Part shown: positions 44,133-54,912 of the stretch, piece after piece
How positions within the stretch are numbered: the stretch's first letter is position 1
How the letters are laid out: each line of letters opens with the position of its first letter
Source: Saccharicrinis sp963677245
Lineage (GTDB): Bacteria > Bacteroidota > Bacteroidia > Bacteroidales > Marinilabiliaceae
DNA length: 64,000 nt
Reading direction: 5' to 3'
NCBI GenBank assembly: GCA_963677245.1
Contig: OY781921.1
Location: forward strand, 62,001-126,000
The notes under the pieces: generated by a model
What the model saw: the letters and a program-made list of their open reading frames with translations, nothing else
What the model was told of the DNA's origin: nothing
Databases searched by the model: none
Translations under genes and position numbers: made by a program

Positions 44133-45130
44133 GGTAAACTAAGCTTTTTTAAAATAGCATAGGGACGATAGTAAATAAATGAAATTTCTAAGGCATTACT
44201 ATAAAAGTTTTTGGTTTTTAAACCAGATATATCCAAATCAGTACTTATATAGGTTTTCCAATTATTCACTCCTAAGCCTAAAACAATTATTGCAGATTCA
44301 AAATGATTATTACCAGCTCTTAAATACCCTCCAATACTAATTTGGTTGAGCATAAGATTTGAAGCACTTTTATCCAGTATGCCAATTGATGAGCCCAACA
44401 AATACTCTAAAACTTTTTTGTTATGTCCTAATAGAAATAAAGGTTTAATAAATGTTTTGCTATTTAATTTATGTGAAAAAGAGCCGTGAAAATTTATGCC
44501 TATGCCAATTTTATTTTCTTCTAGAAAATAATCTTTTGGATTATTTAAATGATGGAAGGACATTCCGAATAAATATTCAATATTATCCTGAACAGACCAC
44601 ATAGAGGTGCCGATGTTAACATCTACATAATCCGAAGATTCTATATTGAAATTTTCGTTATTGGGTAGAGTAGTGTTAAAGTCACCTATATTTCTGTCAT
44701 ATTGCTCGGGAAAGGACATGTGTTGAAGAGAAGAGGTTCTGTTTACATATCCCAATTGAATACCTGAAGCTATATAGATTTTTTTAGACAACCTTACAAT
44801 ACCTGAACCCGAAATATAAAACTGTGTTGTAGGAATTCCATTACCTAATGATGAATCATGATTAAATAACAAACCAATACCCAATTTTCCGTATTCTGTA
44901 CTCATGTTCTTATCAAAAGAAAAGCTAATCGTATTTAACGATTCTCCGTAAAAATAATTCTGCGATCTAAAATTTGAAATAATCCGCCAGTTGGCTTCTG
45001 TAACCCCGGTTAAAGATGGATTAAGGTTTAATGGAGAATTATTGAATTGGGAATAACCTTGCTTTTGGGCATTTGTTCTAATTGACCAAATAAAAAAAAT
45101 ACTTAGTATGAAAAGGTTTATTATTTTCAT
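44117..45130 (-). CDS. PorP/SprF-family type IX secretion membrane protein
   Basis: 337 residues with a signal peptide and the PorP/SprF start (QGYSQFNNSPLNLNPSLTG), then beta-barrel-like strands to an aromatic end. PorP/SprF-like proteins act as dedicated outer-membrane partners for secretion or attachment of proteins with type B C-terminal signals. It is first in the leftward operon and divergent, 69 bases apart, from the PKD adhesin that carries such a signal, so the two are probably a pair. Confidence 0.85.
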   Translation of the reverse strand: MKIINLFILSIFFIWSIRTNAQKQGYSQFNNSPLNLNPSLTGVTEANWRIISNFRSQNYFYGESLNTISFSFDKNMSTEYGKLGIGLLFNHDSSLGNGIPTTQFYISGSGIVRLSKKIYIASGIQLGYVNRTSSLQHMSFPEQYDRNIGDFNTTLPNNENFNIESSDYVDVNIGTSMWSVQDNIEYLFGMSFHHLNNPKDYFLEENKIGIGINFHGSFSHKLNSKTFIKPLFLLGHNKKVLEYLLGSSIGILDKSASNLMLNQISIGGYLRAGNNHFESAIIVLGLGVNNWKTYISTDLDISGLKTKNFYSNALEISFIYYRPYAILKKLSLPCIRY

Positions 45131-45199
45131 GTAATTTTTTGTATCTGTTAGAAAAATAGTAATTTAATACCAAATTACAAAATCAAACTTTGATTCCAT
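45131..45199. promoter_or_regulatory. Divergent promoter region of the adhesin/PorP pair
   Basis: 69 bases between two divergent starts must hold both promoters. AT-rich; no clear TAnnTTTG box pair could be fixed. Confidence 0.4.
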
Positions 45200-48100
45200 A
45201 TGTTTTTTTACGTTCATAAAATAATCTCTAATTACACAAAAGTCAACCCTTTTCTTTTGAAGTTAATGTTTACTATTGTATTTCTGTTATTAGGGTTGTC
45301 ATCATTAAAAAGTCAATTGAATGTAGATTTTTCTGCTTCGGTTACTAAAGGGTGTCCTCCCTTTATAGTAGAGTTTGAGAACTTAACCCCAAAGGAACAA
45401 AGCGCCTCTTTTTTCTGGGATTTTGGAAATGGAAAAACTTCAGAAGTAGAAAATCCGGTAGTTATCTATGAGAAGCCGGGGAAGTATAGTGTGACCCTTA
45501 CTATAACTTATGATTCAGAACTATTTAGTAAAAGTTACGAAGAATTAATAGAAGTATATGAAATTCCTGTTGTTAATTTCATTCCAAATATACCGCAAGC
45601 AGGATGCGCACCATATAATGTAAAATTTCAAGGTCAAATTGAAAGTGAAGAACATCAATATAATTACACTTGGGATTTTGGCGATGGTAATATCGCTGGT
45701 TTAAAAGACCCTATTCACACTTACTCATTTCCTGGAGAATATACAGTATCTCTAATTGTTCAGGATGAGAATGGTTGTTTAGGAAAAGTGACAAAGGAAA
45801 AACTGGTTAGAGCACAAAAACCAACGTCAGCCTTTAAAGTTAATAATACCACTTCGTGCGAAGGAGAATTAAATGCTGATTTCTCTAATTTGTCCTATGG
45901 ATATGGTGCATTAACGTATAGTTGGTTTTTTGGAGATGGTAATTATTCCTATGAGAATAACCCTATGCATCATTATAATTCAGAGGGTACTTTTGATGTT
46001 GCATTAAAAGTAGAAGATGATTTAGGTTGTACCGATTCAATCCAACTTAATGATTTAATATATATAGAGAATACATTCGCAGATTTTAGCATCGTTTCTG
46101 ATACAATTTGTCCTGAAGAAAACATTCAATTAACTAACTTATCTATTAATAACAGAACAAATTCATGGAGTTTTGGAGATAATACAAAATCAGAGTTAAT
46201 AAACCCTAATCATACTTATAGTCAGTCAGGAGATTACTTTATAAAACTAAGTATTACAAATTATGAGTGTAAAGATTCTTTAATATTACCAATACATGTC
46301 GAAAATGTTTCTCCTGATTTTGAAACCACCATTAATTACGCATGCGAAGTTCCTGTAGAAATAACGTATTCTCCTAATCATACAAACTATGATTCATATA
46401 AATGGAAGTTTGGTAATGGAAATACTTCAGAAGAAATAAGTCCTGTAAATATTTTTGGGTCAACTCCTGTTTTGAGTTTATCTAAATTTGAGCAGTATTC
46501 TGATACTCTATTAGTTGTTAGCAATTATGGTTGCGTTGGTAGTAAAATAAAGAGTAACCATATAACTATTCAATTACCTTCGATAAACCTTACTCATCAT
46601 TCTCCTATATCTGGATGCATCCCTTTAGAAGTATCGCTTCAGACAGAAACAGATTATAAGAACAATAAAGATTCAGTTATAAAGTATTCATGGTTTTTAA
46701 ATGACGAATTTGTTGGATCTGGGCTTAATTATAAAGAAACTTTTACTAAGGCAGAAATAAATAAAATAAAGGTAATTGCTGAAACAAAACTCGGTTGTTT
46801 AACTGAAAAAGTAGAATCAATATCTGTTGGAGAAATACAAGAAGTAGATTTTACAGTAAAAGATAAAAATACATTTTGTGCCAATGAACTTGTCGAGTTT
46901 GAGATTATTTCAGAGACTCCGGATTTAATTACTTCTTCTGATTGGAAATTTGGGGATGGGAATGTTAGTGCATTTGGGCTTCCGGTACATCAATATACAC
47001 AAACTGGATATATGGATGTAACCTTAAATGCTTTTCATAATGGATGCCCAAGTAAAGTTATTAAAAATGATTACGTATATATTAATGGACCTATTGTTAC
47101 TTTTCAAAAAGTAGTTGATTGTAATCAACCTTATTTTGCAAATTTAATGTTAGACCTTAAGGATGTAGATTCCTATGCTTTAAATTGGGGAGATGGAACA
47201 AGTATAACTAATTCTGGAAACGAAATTTCTCATACATATGATGAGCAAGGTACATATAGAATTGTAATAGAAGCAAACAATAATAATGGTTGTTCATATA
47301 CCTATGGAAGTAATATATATATTACTCAACCCAAGGCTGTTTATGATACTATAAAAGGTACTCCATGTGTAAATAATGAAATAATTTTTGACCCTCGTAA
47401 AAGTGAAAATGAATATTTTTTCGTTTACCAAAACAAAAAAAACAAGTACTTATGGGATTTTGGCGATAATAGCACATTAAAATTTACCGATGAAGAAACG
47501 TCTCATATATATGAACAACCCGGCATTTATTACCCAAAGCTAGTTATACATGATATAAATGATTGTCCAGACACAATTTCAAGTGAAATTGAGATCTTTC
47601 AACCGGACGTTAAATTTTCATCGAACTATCTTAATGGATGTATTCCTTTTTCTTTTGAGTTTACGGATTTATCTGCGTCCAAAAATGAAATAGAACATTG
47701 GAATTGGGATTTTGGAGATGGAAGTCAGTCTGTATTATCTAAACCTATACATGATTATAGTGATTTTGGAAATTTCAATGTAAGCCTAACAATTACTGAC
47801 TCCAAAGGCTGTTCTGCAAAAAAAGTGAGTGCAAAAGAAATTCAGGTAATTAAGCCCGATGCAAGTTTTATGATTTCTGACAATAAAATATGTACAAATG
47901 ATACAATTTTATTTTATGATACATCCAAGAGTACAATTAAAAGTTTTTTGTGGAATTTTGGAGATGGTAAAAATAGTACAATTCGAAATCCCTATCATTC
48001 ATATAAAGAAGAAGGGGAATATACTGTATCTTTAAAGATCATAGATGAATACGGATGTACACTTACTAAAACGGTAGACAATTTGGTAAATGTACAAATC

Positions 48101-49588
48101 CCACCCAAAGCTTCTTTTAGTAGTCCAATTACTGAGTCTACATGTTATCCTTTTACTGTTCAGTTCAATAATGAATCGTTGTATAGGCATGACGGTGGGT
48201 ATCAACATTGGTTTTTTGGTGATAATTTAAACGTTTCAAATTTAAATAACCCTCAGCATATATACACAAAACCTGGTACTTATGATGTGTCTTTGGTTGC
48301 TTATTCTTCTAATGGATGTCCTGATACATCGAAGGTATCTGATTTTATAGAGATTAATGGTCCATATGCAGAAATTAATTTAGTTGATACAGCATGCTTT
48401 ATGGAAGAATTGTCTTATGAGCTAAAAAATACCTTAAATATTTCAGATATCACCTGGGACTTTGGTGATGGAATTATTTCAAATGAATCATCGACAACTC
48501 ACGCATATAGTTTATTAGGCACTTTTTATCCATTAATAATTTTAAAAGATAGTATCAATTCAAGTTGCAATAAAATATTCAAAGATTCGGTGTTTATTAT
48601 AAAAACAATTTCTGATTTTTCTGTTCAGGATGAATTATATTCAGGTTGTGTACCTTTCGAAATTCAGACAATTAATAAATCTAAGAATGCCAGTGAATAT
48701 ACATGGGAAATTAATAATATACCTGAGGAAAATATATCAGAACCGTATTTGCGGCTAGAATCATCTGGAGAACAAAGTGTTAAGTTAATTGCTCAAAATA
48801 AATTTAACTGTTTAGATAGTATTGTAAAGAAAGTAACTGTTTACCCTTTACCTGATGTTAACATAAAAAAAGATACACTTATTTGTGAAGGAGATGAAGC
48901 ATTATTATGGGCGGAAGGTGGAATATCTTACAATTGGAATAATATCAGTACTTTAGATTATTATGATATAGATTCTCCAATCGCAAAACCAATGGAAACC
49001 ACAATATATCATGTTGTTGTTGGTGATAAAAATAATTGTTTTAAGGCAGATTCTGTTGAAATTAAGGTACAACATCCTCCTGTTGTGCATTTAAAGGATA
49101 CAACAATTATTATTGGAGAACAAATAGATTTGAATATTTATGACGAAAGTATTGGAAGTTATTTTTGGAAAAGCAATAGCGGTATAACATGCCAAAATTG
49201 TCCTGATCCTACAATACAACCTTTATATTCTACAAATTATATAGTAGAAGTGACAGATACAAGTAACTGTTTTAGTAGGGAATATTCATCCCATATTACT
49301 GTTGAAGAAAAATACTCAATTAATCTTCCTGAAGCTTTTACCCCTAATAATGATAACCTTAATGATGAAATATACGTTAAAGGATGGGGTCTAAAAGAGC
49401 TAGTATATTATAGAATATTTAATAAATCAGGCATCTGTATTTTTGAAACGAATGATATTCATAGAGGATGGGATGGTACATATAAGGGAGTTCCTCAAAA
49501 TGCTGATGTTTATAACTATGTAACAGAGGTAATAACATATTCAAATAAACGCCTTACAAAGAAGGGTAGTATTTTACTAATTAGGTAA
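45200..49588 (+). CDS. Large PKD-repeat adhesin with type B T9SS C-terminal domain
   Basis: 1462 residues. A signal peptide (hydrophobic about 18-37) is followed by about a dozen PKD-type domains, each with a W-(D/F/K)-F-G-(D/N)-G and H-x-Y pattern (for example WDFGDG near 155 and WNFGDGKN near 920). The C-terminal about 90 residues (INLPEAFTPNNDNLNDEIYV, then RIFNKSGICIFE and GWDGTYKG) are the gliding-motility-associated C-terminal domain that targets proteins to type IX secretion. Likely a long surface or motility adhesin. Its PorP-like partner is divergently encoded. Confidence 0.85.
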   Translation: MFFYVHKIISNYTKVNPFLLKLMFTIVFLLLGLSSLKSQLNVDFSASVTKGCPPFIVEFENLTPKEQSASFFWDFGNGKTSEVENPVVIYEKPGKYSVTLTITYDSELFSKSYEELIEVYEIPVVNFIPNIPQAGCAPYNVKFQGQIESEEHQYNYTWDFGDGNIAGLKDPIHTYSFPGEYTVSLIVQDENGCLGKVTKEKLVRAQKPTSAFKVNNTTSCEGELNADFSNLSYGYGALTYSWFFGDGNYSYENNPMHHYNSEGTFDVALKVEDDLGCTDSIQLNDLIYIENTFADFSIVSDTICPEENIQLTNLSINNRTNSWSFGDNTKSELINPNHTYSQSGDYFIKLSITNYECKDSLILPIHVENVSPDFETTINYACEVPVEITYSPNHTNYDSYKWKFGNGNTSEEISPVNIFGSTPVLSLSKFEQYSDTLLVVSNYGCVGSKIKSNHITIQLPSINLTHHSPISGCIPLEVSLQTETDYKNNKDSVIKYSWFLNDEFVGSGLNYKETFTKAEINKIKVIAETKLGCLTEKVESISVGEIQEVDFTVKDKNTFCANELVEFEIISETPDLITSSDWKFGDGNVSAFGLPVHQYTQTGYMDVTLNAFHNGCPSKVIKNDYVYINGPIVTFQKVVDCNQPYFANLMLDLKDVDSYALNWGDGTSITNSGNEISHTYDEQGTYRIVIEANNNNGCSYTYGSNIYITQPKAVYDTIKGTPCVNNEIIFDPRKSENEYFFVYQNKKNKYLWDFGDNSTLKFTDEETSHIYEQPGIYYPKLVIHDINDCPDTISSEIEIFQPDVKFSSNYLNGCIPFSFEFTDLSASKNEIEHWNWDFGDGSQSVLSKPIHDYSDFGNFNVSLTITDSKGCSAKKVSAKEIQVIKPDASFMISDNKICTNDTILFYDTSKSTIKSFLWNFGDGKNSTIRNPYHSYKEEGEYTVSLKIIDEYGCTLTKTVDNLVNVQIPPKASFSSPITESTCYPFTVQFNNESLYRHDGGYQHWFFGDNLNVSNLNNPQHIYTKPGTYDVSLVAYSSNGCPDTSKVSDFIEINGPYAEINLVDTACFMEELSYELKNTLNISDITWDFGDGIISNESSTTHAYSLLGTFYPLIILKDSINSSCNKIFKDSVFIIKTISDFSVQDELYSGCVPFEIQTINKSKNASEYTWEINNIPEENISEPYLRLESSGEQSVKLIAQNKFNCLDSIVKKVTVYPLPDVNIKKDTLICEGDEALLWAEGGISYNWNNISTLDYYDIDSPIAKPMETTIYHVVVGDKNNCFKADSVEIKVQHPPVVHLKDTTIIIGEQIDLNIYDESIGSYFWKSNSGITCQNCPDPTIQPLYSTNYIVEVTDTSNCFSREYSSHITVEEKYSINLPEAFTPNNDNLNDEIYVKGWGLKELVYYRIFNKSGICIFETNDIHRGWDGTYKGVPQNADVYNYVTEVITYSNKRLTKKGSILLIR

Positions 49589-49594
49589 AGAAAT

Positions 49595-50692
49595 ATGAAT
49601 AAGGATAGGATATTAGTGGTTGATGATAATCCAAAGAACATTCAATTATTGGGTAGCATATTGAGCGAGACCTATGAGATAGAAATTGCTCTAAGTGGCA
49701 GAGAAGCCATAGAATGGGTAAATCAGGAGCATTTTGAATTAATATTACTTGACATTATGATGCCTGAAATAAATGGATTTGAAGTGTGTAAGGAAATAAG
49801 GAAAATTAAAAAATTTGATAATGTCCCAATAATCTTTTTAACTGCAAAAACAGATCACGATAGTATTGTTATGGGGTTTGAAACTGGAGGACAAGATTAC
49901 ATTACCAAGCCATTTAATATTACAGAATTGCTAGTAAGAGTTAAGACCCATCTTGAACTTCACAAAACAAAATCTGCACTGATATCATCAAATAATCAAC
50001 TAGAAACTAAAGTAAAATTAAGAACCGAGGAGCTTCAGAATAAAAACTCTCAGCTTGAATATTTACAGAATTTCAATAATAAGTTTATTTGTTATTTGGG
50101 TAATGAACTAAAGACACCTATAACAAGAATAAATACAACGGTTACAAATATTAAACATTCAGCTGAGTCATCTAAACTGCTAAGTTTAACTAATCAATTA
50201 GAGGATTCGATTAAAAATTTAGATCTGATTTCAAAAATTGCAACTCAAATTATGCAAATTGGGAACAGTGAAACTATTAACATTAAACCTACGCTTTTAA
50301 ATCAGACTATTGAAAGTGTTTTATTGGATACTAATAGTATATGGAAGGATAATCAGGTGGAGTTAAGTAATACAATATCTCTCACAACCAAAATTAATTT
50401 GGATAAAGATTATATTAGAAATTCAATTATAGGGATTCTAAATACCATCTATGATAGTAATTCGAAAATTAAAAATATAGACTTTTCTTCGCAAGAGAAT
50501 GAAAAATATACTAAATTAAATATTTCGTGTTATCCGTGTAGTATTAATACAGCCAATTTAAATACTATACCCAATAGTGCTACACTATTTTATAATTATG
50601 CAGAATTAATAATGAAATTACATAATGGTATATTCTGTATAAAGAAAGAAGTTGAAGAGACTACCATTTTTGAATGGAGCTTTTTAAGATAA
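49595..50692 (+). CDS. Response regulator fused to a degenerate kinase module
   Basis: 365 residues. Residues 1-125 form a receiver domain with D53 as phosphoacceptor, T83 and K105 in usual places. A coiled coil (about 130-165) leads to a HisKA-like helix where the usual S-H-E-L-R-T-P reads G-N170-E-L-K-T-P: the phosphoacceptor His is Asn. The C-terminal ATPase-like part lacks the G boxes. It therefore cannot autophosphorylate and may act as a receiver-controlled scaffold or dimer partner for the kinases at 52 and 55 kb. Six bases after the adhesin gene, so probably co-transcribed. Confidence 0.75.
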   Translation: MNKDRILVVDDNPKNIQLLGSILSETYEIEIALSGREAIEWVNQEHFELILLDIMMPEINGFEVCKEIRKIKKFDNVPIIFLTAKTDHDSIVMGFETGGQDYITKPFNITELLVRVKTHLELHKTKSALISSNNQLETKVKLRTEELQNKNSQLEYLQNFNNKFICYLGNELKTPITRINTTVTNIKHSAESSKLLSLTNQLEDSIKNLDLISKIATQIMQIGNSETINIKPTLLNQTIESVLLDTNSIWKDNQVELSNTISLTTKINLDKDYIRNSIIGILNTIYDSNSKIKNIDFSSQENEKYTKLNISCYPCSINTANLNTIPNSATLFYNYAELIMKLHNGIFCIKKEVEETTIFEWSFLR

Positions 50693-50724
50693 AATTTAAT
50701 TAAGATAACTTAAAAAAACATGAT

Positions 50725-51618
50725 ATGAATAAAGTTGCTTTTTATATTATTATATGTCTTATTGGCTATATAAGCTATAGCTGCAATAGTTGCTCCAATA
50801 AAAAAAATACTAATCAGTTATTAGACTTTGATTCTATTCAAGTAATCGACTCTATAGAGGCTATATTTTACGCTTTACCGTCACCTGAAGAAATTATAAC
50901 CTATATAAATGATCATAAAGTAAGTTTTAAACAACCTCTTTTGCATAACTATAATTTATCAAAACATTATCAAACGAAGACAAAAAAAACAATTGTTTGC
51001 GGTGTTTACTTTTCCGATTTAGCATATATAAGTGCCTTCAAGAAGTCTGATCTATCTGGAGACTATATTAGCACTATAGACTATCTTTTGAATGATTTAG
51101 AAATACATCCTGACTTTACTATTAATCAGCAACGAAGGTTGATTAATGCTAGTGTAAACGCAGATTCTCTTTATCAAATTTCAAGAGAATTATACGATAC
51201 TGTAATTAATTACTTACAAGAATATGACGAAGGAAAAACTTTATCATTACTTTCCGTAGGTGCAATCACGGAGTGTTTATATGTTACGACACATTTACAC
51301 AATAATTTTGAAGAACAAAAAGGTGCCATAAATAGGATCGCCGAACAAAAGCTATTGTTTGATGATATTATTAAGATGATTATGGTATACAAAGATGATG
51401 AGGATGTGAAACCGTTAATGAATGATTTATATACTATCAAGCGTTCATTCGATAACCTAGACTATAAGACTTTTATTAAAAATATTAATAAGAATAAAGA
51501 TGGTAGCCTTCATATAGAGAGTAAATCTGTATTTGATCTACAGGAAGAAAATTATTTTATTTTTTCTGATAATATTAGAGACTTTCGAAATGTTATTATT
51601 AGAACATCTACTAATTAA
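50725..51618 (+). CDS. Unknown lipoprotein
   Basis: 297 residues. A short signal peptide ends at the cysteine in ISYSC (Cys20, another at 23), so a lipoprotein is likely. The body is helical and acidic. No family recognised. It lies between the degenerate regulator and the small secreted protein in the same orientation (gaps 32 and 10 bases), so it belongs to the adhesin-sensing cluster. Confidence 0.55.
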   Translation: MNKVAFYIIICLIGYISYSCNSCSNKKNTNQLLDFDSIQVIDSIEAIFYALPSPEEIITYINDHKVSFKQPLLHNYNLSKHYQTKTKKTIVCGVYFSDLAYISAFKKSDLSGDYISTIDYLLNDLEIHPDFTINQQRRLINASVNADSLYQISRELYDTVINYLQEYDEGKTLSLLSVGAITECLYVTTHLHNNFEEQKGAINRIAEQKLLFDDIIKMIMVYKDDEDVKPLMNDLYTIKRSFDNLDYKTFIKNINKNKDGSLHIESKSVFDLQEENYFIFSDNIRDFRNVIIRTSTN

Positions 51619-51628
51619 GACCAAATTT

Positions 51629-52060
51629 ATGAAAAAAAAGATGTATTTGATTACATTAATCACTTTTCTATTTGTTCAATTGGCAACTAAAGGAAATGAT
51701 TGTAATAATGTATATAAGAAATGTAAATCTCCGGAAAAAGATTTTACTCTAAGTTCTTCTTCTCGTTCTGTAAAAATTAGAAAGGGGAAAAAATCTAGAA
51801 TTGTATTAAATGTCTATGGTGGAAGAACTTATTATTTCTCTCTTTACTCAAAAACTAAAGCTGGAGCATTACAATTTAAAGTTATAGACCCAGAAAGTAA
51901 CTCTATTATTTATGATAATTCTGTAGAGGCTCTTACCGATAATAAAACAATAACAGTTGATCATACTCATAAGCTTTATATTGACTTATTTGCTCCTAAT
52001 TGGAAAAGCCAAAATAGTTATGAATGTGCCGGTTTTAAGGTAGCTTACCTCAAAAAATAG
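51629..52060 (+). CDS. Small secreted protein, paralogue of the one at 38541
   Basis: 143 residues from the ATG at 51629; an upstream in-frame ATG would overlap the lipoprotein gene and spoil the signal peptide. Signal peptide of about 20 residues (MYLITLITFLFVQLATKG). The mature part is beta-rich, with KSRIVLNVYGGRTYYFSLYS and KVIDPESNSIIYDNS, aligning with the protein at 38541-39044. Function unknown; the duplication at both ends of the cluster suggests a shared role with the surface system. Confidence 0.55.
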   Translation: MKKKMYLITLITFLFVQLATKGNDCNNVYKKCKSPEKDFTLSSSSRSVKIRKGKKSRIVLNVYGGRTYYFSLYSKTKAGALQFKVIDPESNSIIYDNSVEALTDNKTITVDHTHKLYIDLFAPNWKSQNSYECAGFKVAYLKK

Positions 52061-52066
52061 GTATTG

Positions 52067-54688
52067 ATGGATCAGTTAGATTTTGAAATATTTAATTCTT
52101 CTGACCTTGGTTTTATTGCTTTTGATCTAAACGGTATTATACATGCTGTTAATAATCAAGTCTGTTTGTATACAGATCTGAGCAAAAGAGACCTAGTTGG
52201 GAAAAAAATAAAAGAAAAAATCAATTTCTACGACACTTATTCTGGTGAAAGCATTGACATTTTGGATTGGATTAAAACAAAACCAACAATTGATCAAGGA
52301 TCAGTTACAACTCTATTGCTTATTTCTGAAAAAGGAGTGGAATACAAAGTTTCATTGAGTATAAATAGAACAAATGATGCTCGAAGTAATTTTGAAGGAT
52401 ATCTGCTTTGCATTGAAAATAGAACGCAACATTATTCTGTTTATTCAGAATCTGAAGATAAAGATCAGATAATTTCAATGGCTACACAGAATGGTAAAAT
52501 TGCGATTTGGAAATATGATTTAGGCAATCAGCAATTTAAATTAGACCCTTATATAAATGTCTTGCTCGGCGATAATACCTTAAATAACAATGATTTAAAT
52601 TTCTCTTGGTTGCTAAAGTTTGTAATAGACGAGGATAAGGAAATAGTTGAGAGTGATTTCTTTGACTTTATTTATGGTAATAAATCCAGTTACTACACCA
52701 GCTTTAGAATAAAAGATGCTTTAGGTGAAGAAAAATGGTTACTAAGTACCGGTACGTTCTCAGATTGGAATCTAGATGGAGAGCCGGTAAGCATTGTAGG
52801 ATATTTTCAGAATATTACAGAGCTAAAACAAAAAGAAATAGGTTTACAAAAACAACGTTCGTTGTTAAAGTCAGCAATTGAATCTACTCAAGCTGGTATA
52901 ATTGCTTTTGATGATAAATCTAAAGTAACTCTTTATAATGATAAACTTAATGAAATATGGAAGATTCCAACCATAAAAAAGATTAGAAAGAGAAATGATT
53001 TAGATTCTTATATTGAAGATCTTGTTTTAAAAGGAACTAATTTTCGAAAATTATTTAGCCATAACAATATTTCAAATGTTGAAAGTTTTAAAATTGAATT
53101 AGAATTAAAAGATGGACGATTTTTGGAATGTTTCTCTGGACCTCAAAGATTAGACAATAAGACGATTGGACGTATCTGGAGTTTTACGGACATAACGGAT
53201 CGTAAAATGAGTGAATTAGAAATACGAATGGCTAAAGAAAGTGCAGAATCAGCTAATAAGACTAAAAGTGCATTTTTGGCGAATATCAGTCATGAAATAA
53301 GAACTCCACTGAATGCAATAATCGGCTTCTCTGAAATACTTTCTAAAAGAATTGAAAATGCCAGGTTAATTGAATATGTCCAATCCATATCAAAGAGTGG
53401 GCATACGCTACTATCACTTATTAATGAAATACTTGATTTATCAAAGATTGAGGCTGATAAATTAGAATTAAAACAAAACGAGGTTAATTTAGCGGCATTA
53501 ATGAGAGAAATATATGAGCTTTTCCAAATGCAAGCGAAAGATAAAGGGCTTCATTTGGAGTTAAACCATGAAGGACTTATACCAAATGCCTTGTTGCTTG
53601 ACGAAGTGAGAATTAAACAAATATTAATAAATTTAGTCGGAAATGCTATTAAGTTTACTGATACTGGTTATGTTAATATAAAATACAAAGTAAATTCTAA
53701 TAATAGTGTAAATAGTAATCTTGAGATTGATATAATAGACTCTGGAATCGGTATTGAAAATAGTCAAATAGAATCTATTTTTGAAGACTTTAGACAAAGA
53801 GATGAACAAGATAATAGAAAATACGAGGGAACGGGTTTAGGACTTGCTATTTGTAATAGACTTGTAAAGCTTATGAATGGGAAAATTACAGTTAGCAGTA
53901 AGGTTAGGCAAGGTAGTACATTTTCTGTATTTATACCTCAAGTTAAAACTATAAATAATGATATTTCATTACCCAAAGAAATTTTACTTGACCCCAGAGA
54001 TATTAAATTTGAAGCAACTAAGATTCTAGTTATAGATGATAGGAAGATTGACAGAGAAATTATAAAAGAGCTATTACTTTCATACAGTATAGATGTAATT
54101 GAAGCAGAAAATGGTAAAGAAGGTGTAATGGTTGCAGAATTAAATAATCCTAAACTAATAATTCTAGACCTTAAGATGCCTGACTTTGATGGTTTTGAAA
54201 CCGTTAAATTAATAAAGGAAAAACCTAATTTAAAAGAAACACCCATAATAGCTACGACAGCATCCTCGGATTTAGATCAATTAGTTAGTAATGCGAAGCA
54301 CTTTGATTATTTATTAAGAAAACCTGTACAATTAAACGAATTAATTACAATAATTTCATGGTTTTTAGAGTATAAAAAAAAGAAGAGAAATAAAAAACAA
54401 TCATTAAGTAATATTTTTGTTGGGTTTGAAGGGGATTTAACTGGACTAAAAAACGAAATTAGAACCAATGTAAATCCACTATTAGATGTTGTAAATCATA
54501 GGCTTGCTTCTAGACAAATAAAGGAGTTGATTTTAGAATCAAAAAAAATATCCGATAAATATAGGATTCCTTTACTTTTGCATTATGCTACGTTTATAGA
54601 AGCAGACTTAAACACATTTAACGTAATGAAACTAAAATCAAAAATCAGAAAAATAACTGAATTATATCTGCATTTAATGAATAAGTAA
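52067..54688 (+). CDS. Hybrid sensor histidine kinase, three PAS-like domains
   Basis: 873 residues from the ATG at 52067 (a TTG three bases earlier is less likely). Three PAS-like domains (about 1-115, 130-260, 265-385), a HisKA with H409 (ISHEIRTPLN), HATPase with G boxes (DSGIGIEN, GTGLGLAI), and a receiver with D701. No membrane segment, so it senses inside the cell. The C-terminal about 120 residues have no HPt His motif that I can see. Adjacent to the degenerate regulator at 49595 in the same direction. Confidence 0.85.
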   Translation: MDQLDFEIFNSSDLGFIAFDLNGIIHAVNNQVCLYTDLSKRDLVGKKIKEKINFYDTYSGESIDILDWIKTKPTIDQGSVTTLLLISEKGVEYKVSLSINRTNDARSNFEGYLLCIENRTQHYSVYSESEDKDQIISMATQNGKIAIWKYDLGNQQFKLDPYINVLLGDNTLNNNDLNFSWLLKFVIDEDKEIVESDFFDFIYGNKSSYYTSFRIKDALGEEKWLLSTGTFSDWNLDGEPVSIVGYFQNITELKQKEIGLQKQRSLLKSAIESTQAGIIAFDDKSKVTLYNDKLNEIWKIPTIKKIRKRNDLDSYIEDLVLKGTNFRKLFSHNNISNVESFKIELELKDGRFLECFSGPQRLDNKTIGRIWSFTDITDRKMSELEIRMAKESAESANKTKSAFLANISHEIRTPLNAIIGFSEILSKRIENARLIEYVQSISKSGHTLLSLINEILDLSKIEADKLELKQNEVNLAALMREIYELFQMQAKDKGLHLELNHEGLIPNALLLDEVRIKQILINLVGNAIKFTDTGYVNIKYKVNSNNSVNSNLEIDIIDSGIGIENSQIESIFEDFRQRDEQDNRKYEGTGLGLAICNRLVKLMNGKITVSSKVRQGSTFSVFIPQVKTINNDISLPKEILLDPRDIKFEATKILVIDDRKIDREIIKELLLSYSIDVIEAENGKEGVMVAELNNPKLIILDLKMPDFDGFETVKLIKEKPNLKETPIIATTASSDLDQLVSNAKHFDYLLRKPVQLNELITIISWFLEYKKKKRNKKQSLSNIFVGFEGDLTGLKNEIRTNVNPLLDVVNHRLASRQIKELILESKKISDKYRIPLLLHYATFIEADLNTFNVMKLKSKIRKITELYLHLMNK

Positions 54689-54912
54689 TTGCTTTTTTCT
54701 GTTTACAATAGAATGTTTTTTTTGAGTGAATAATCACTGTCTATCTTAAGAAAAGGTTATACTATCATAGAATAAGTCTATATTTTAGAATGTTGTTGGT
54801 TAGATAATCAAGATTATAAGTAGAACTAAAATGTAACATACAACGTTATACTTTGTATTTAAAGCCAAAGTTTACTAATAAACCTTATTTTTTCTAAATC
54901 ATTTTCTTTATT

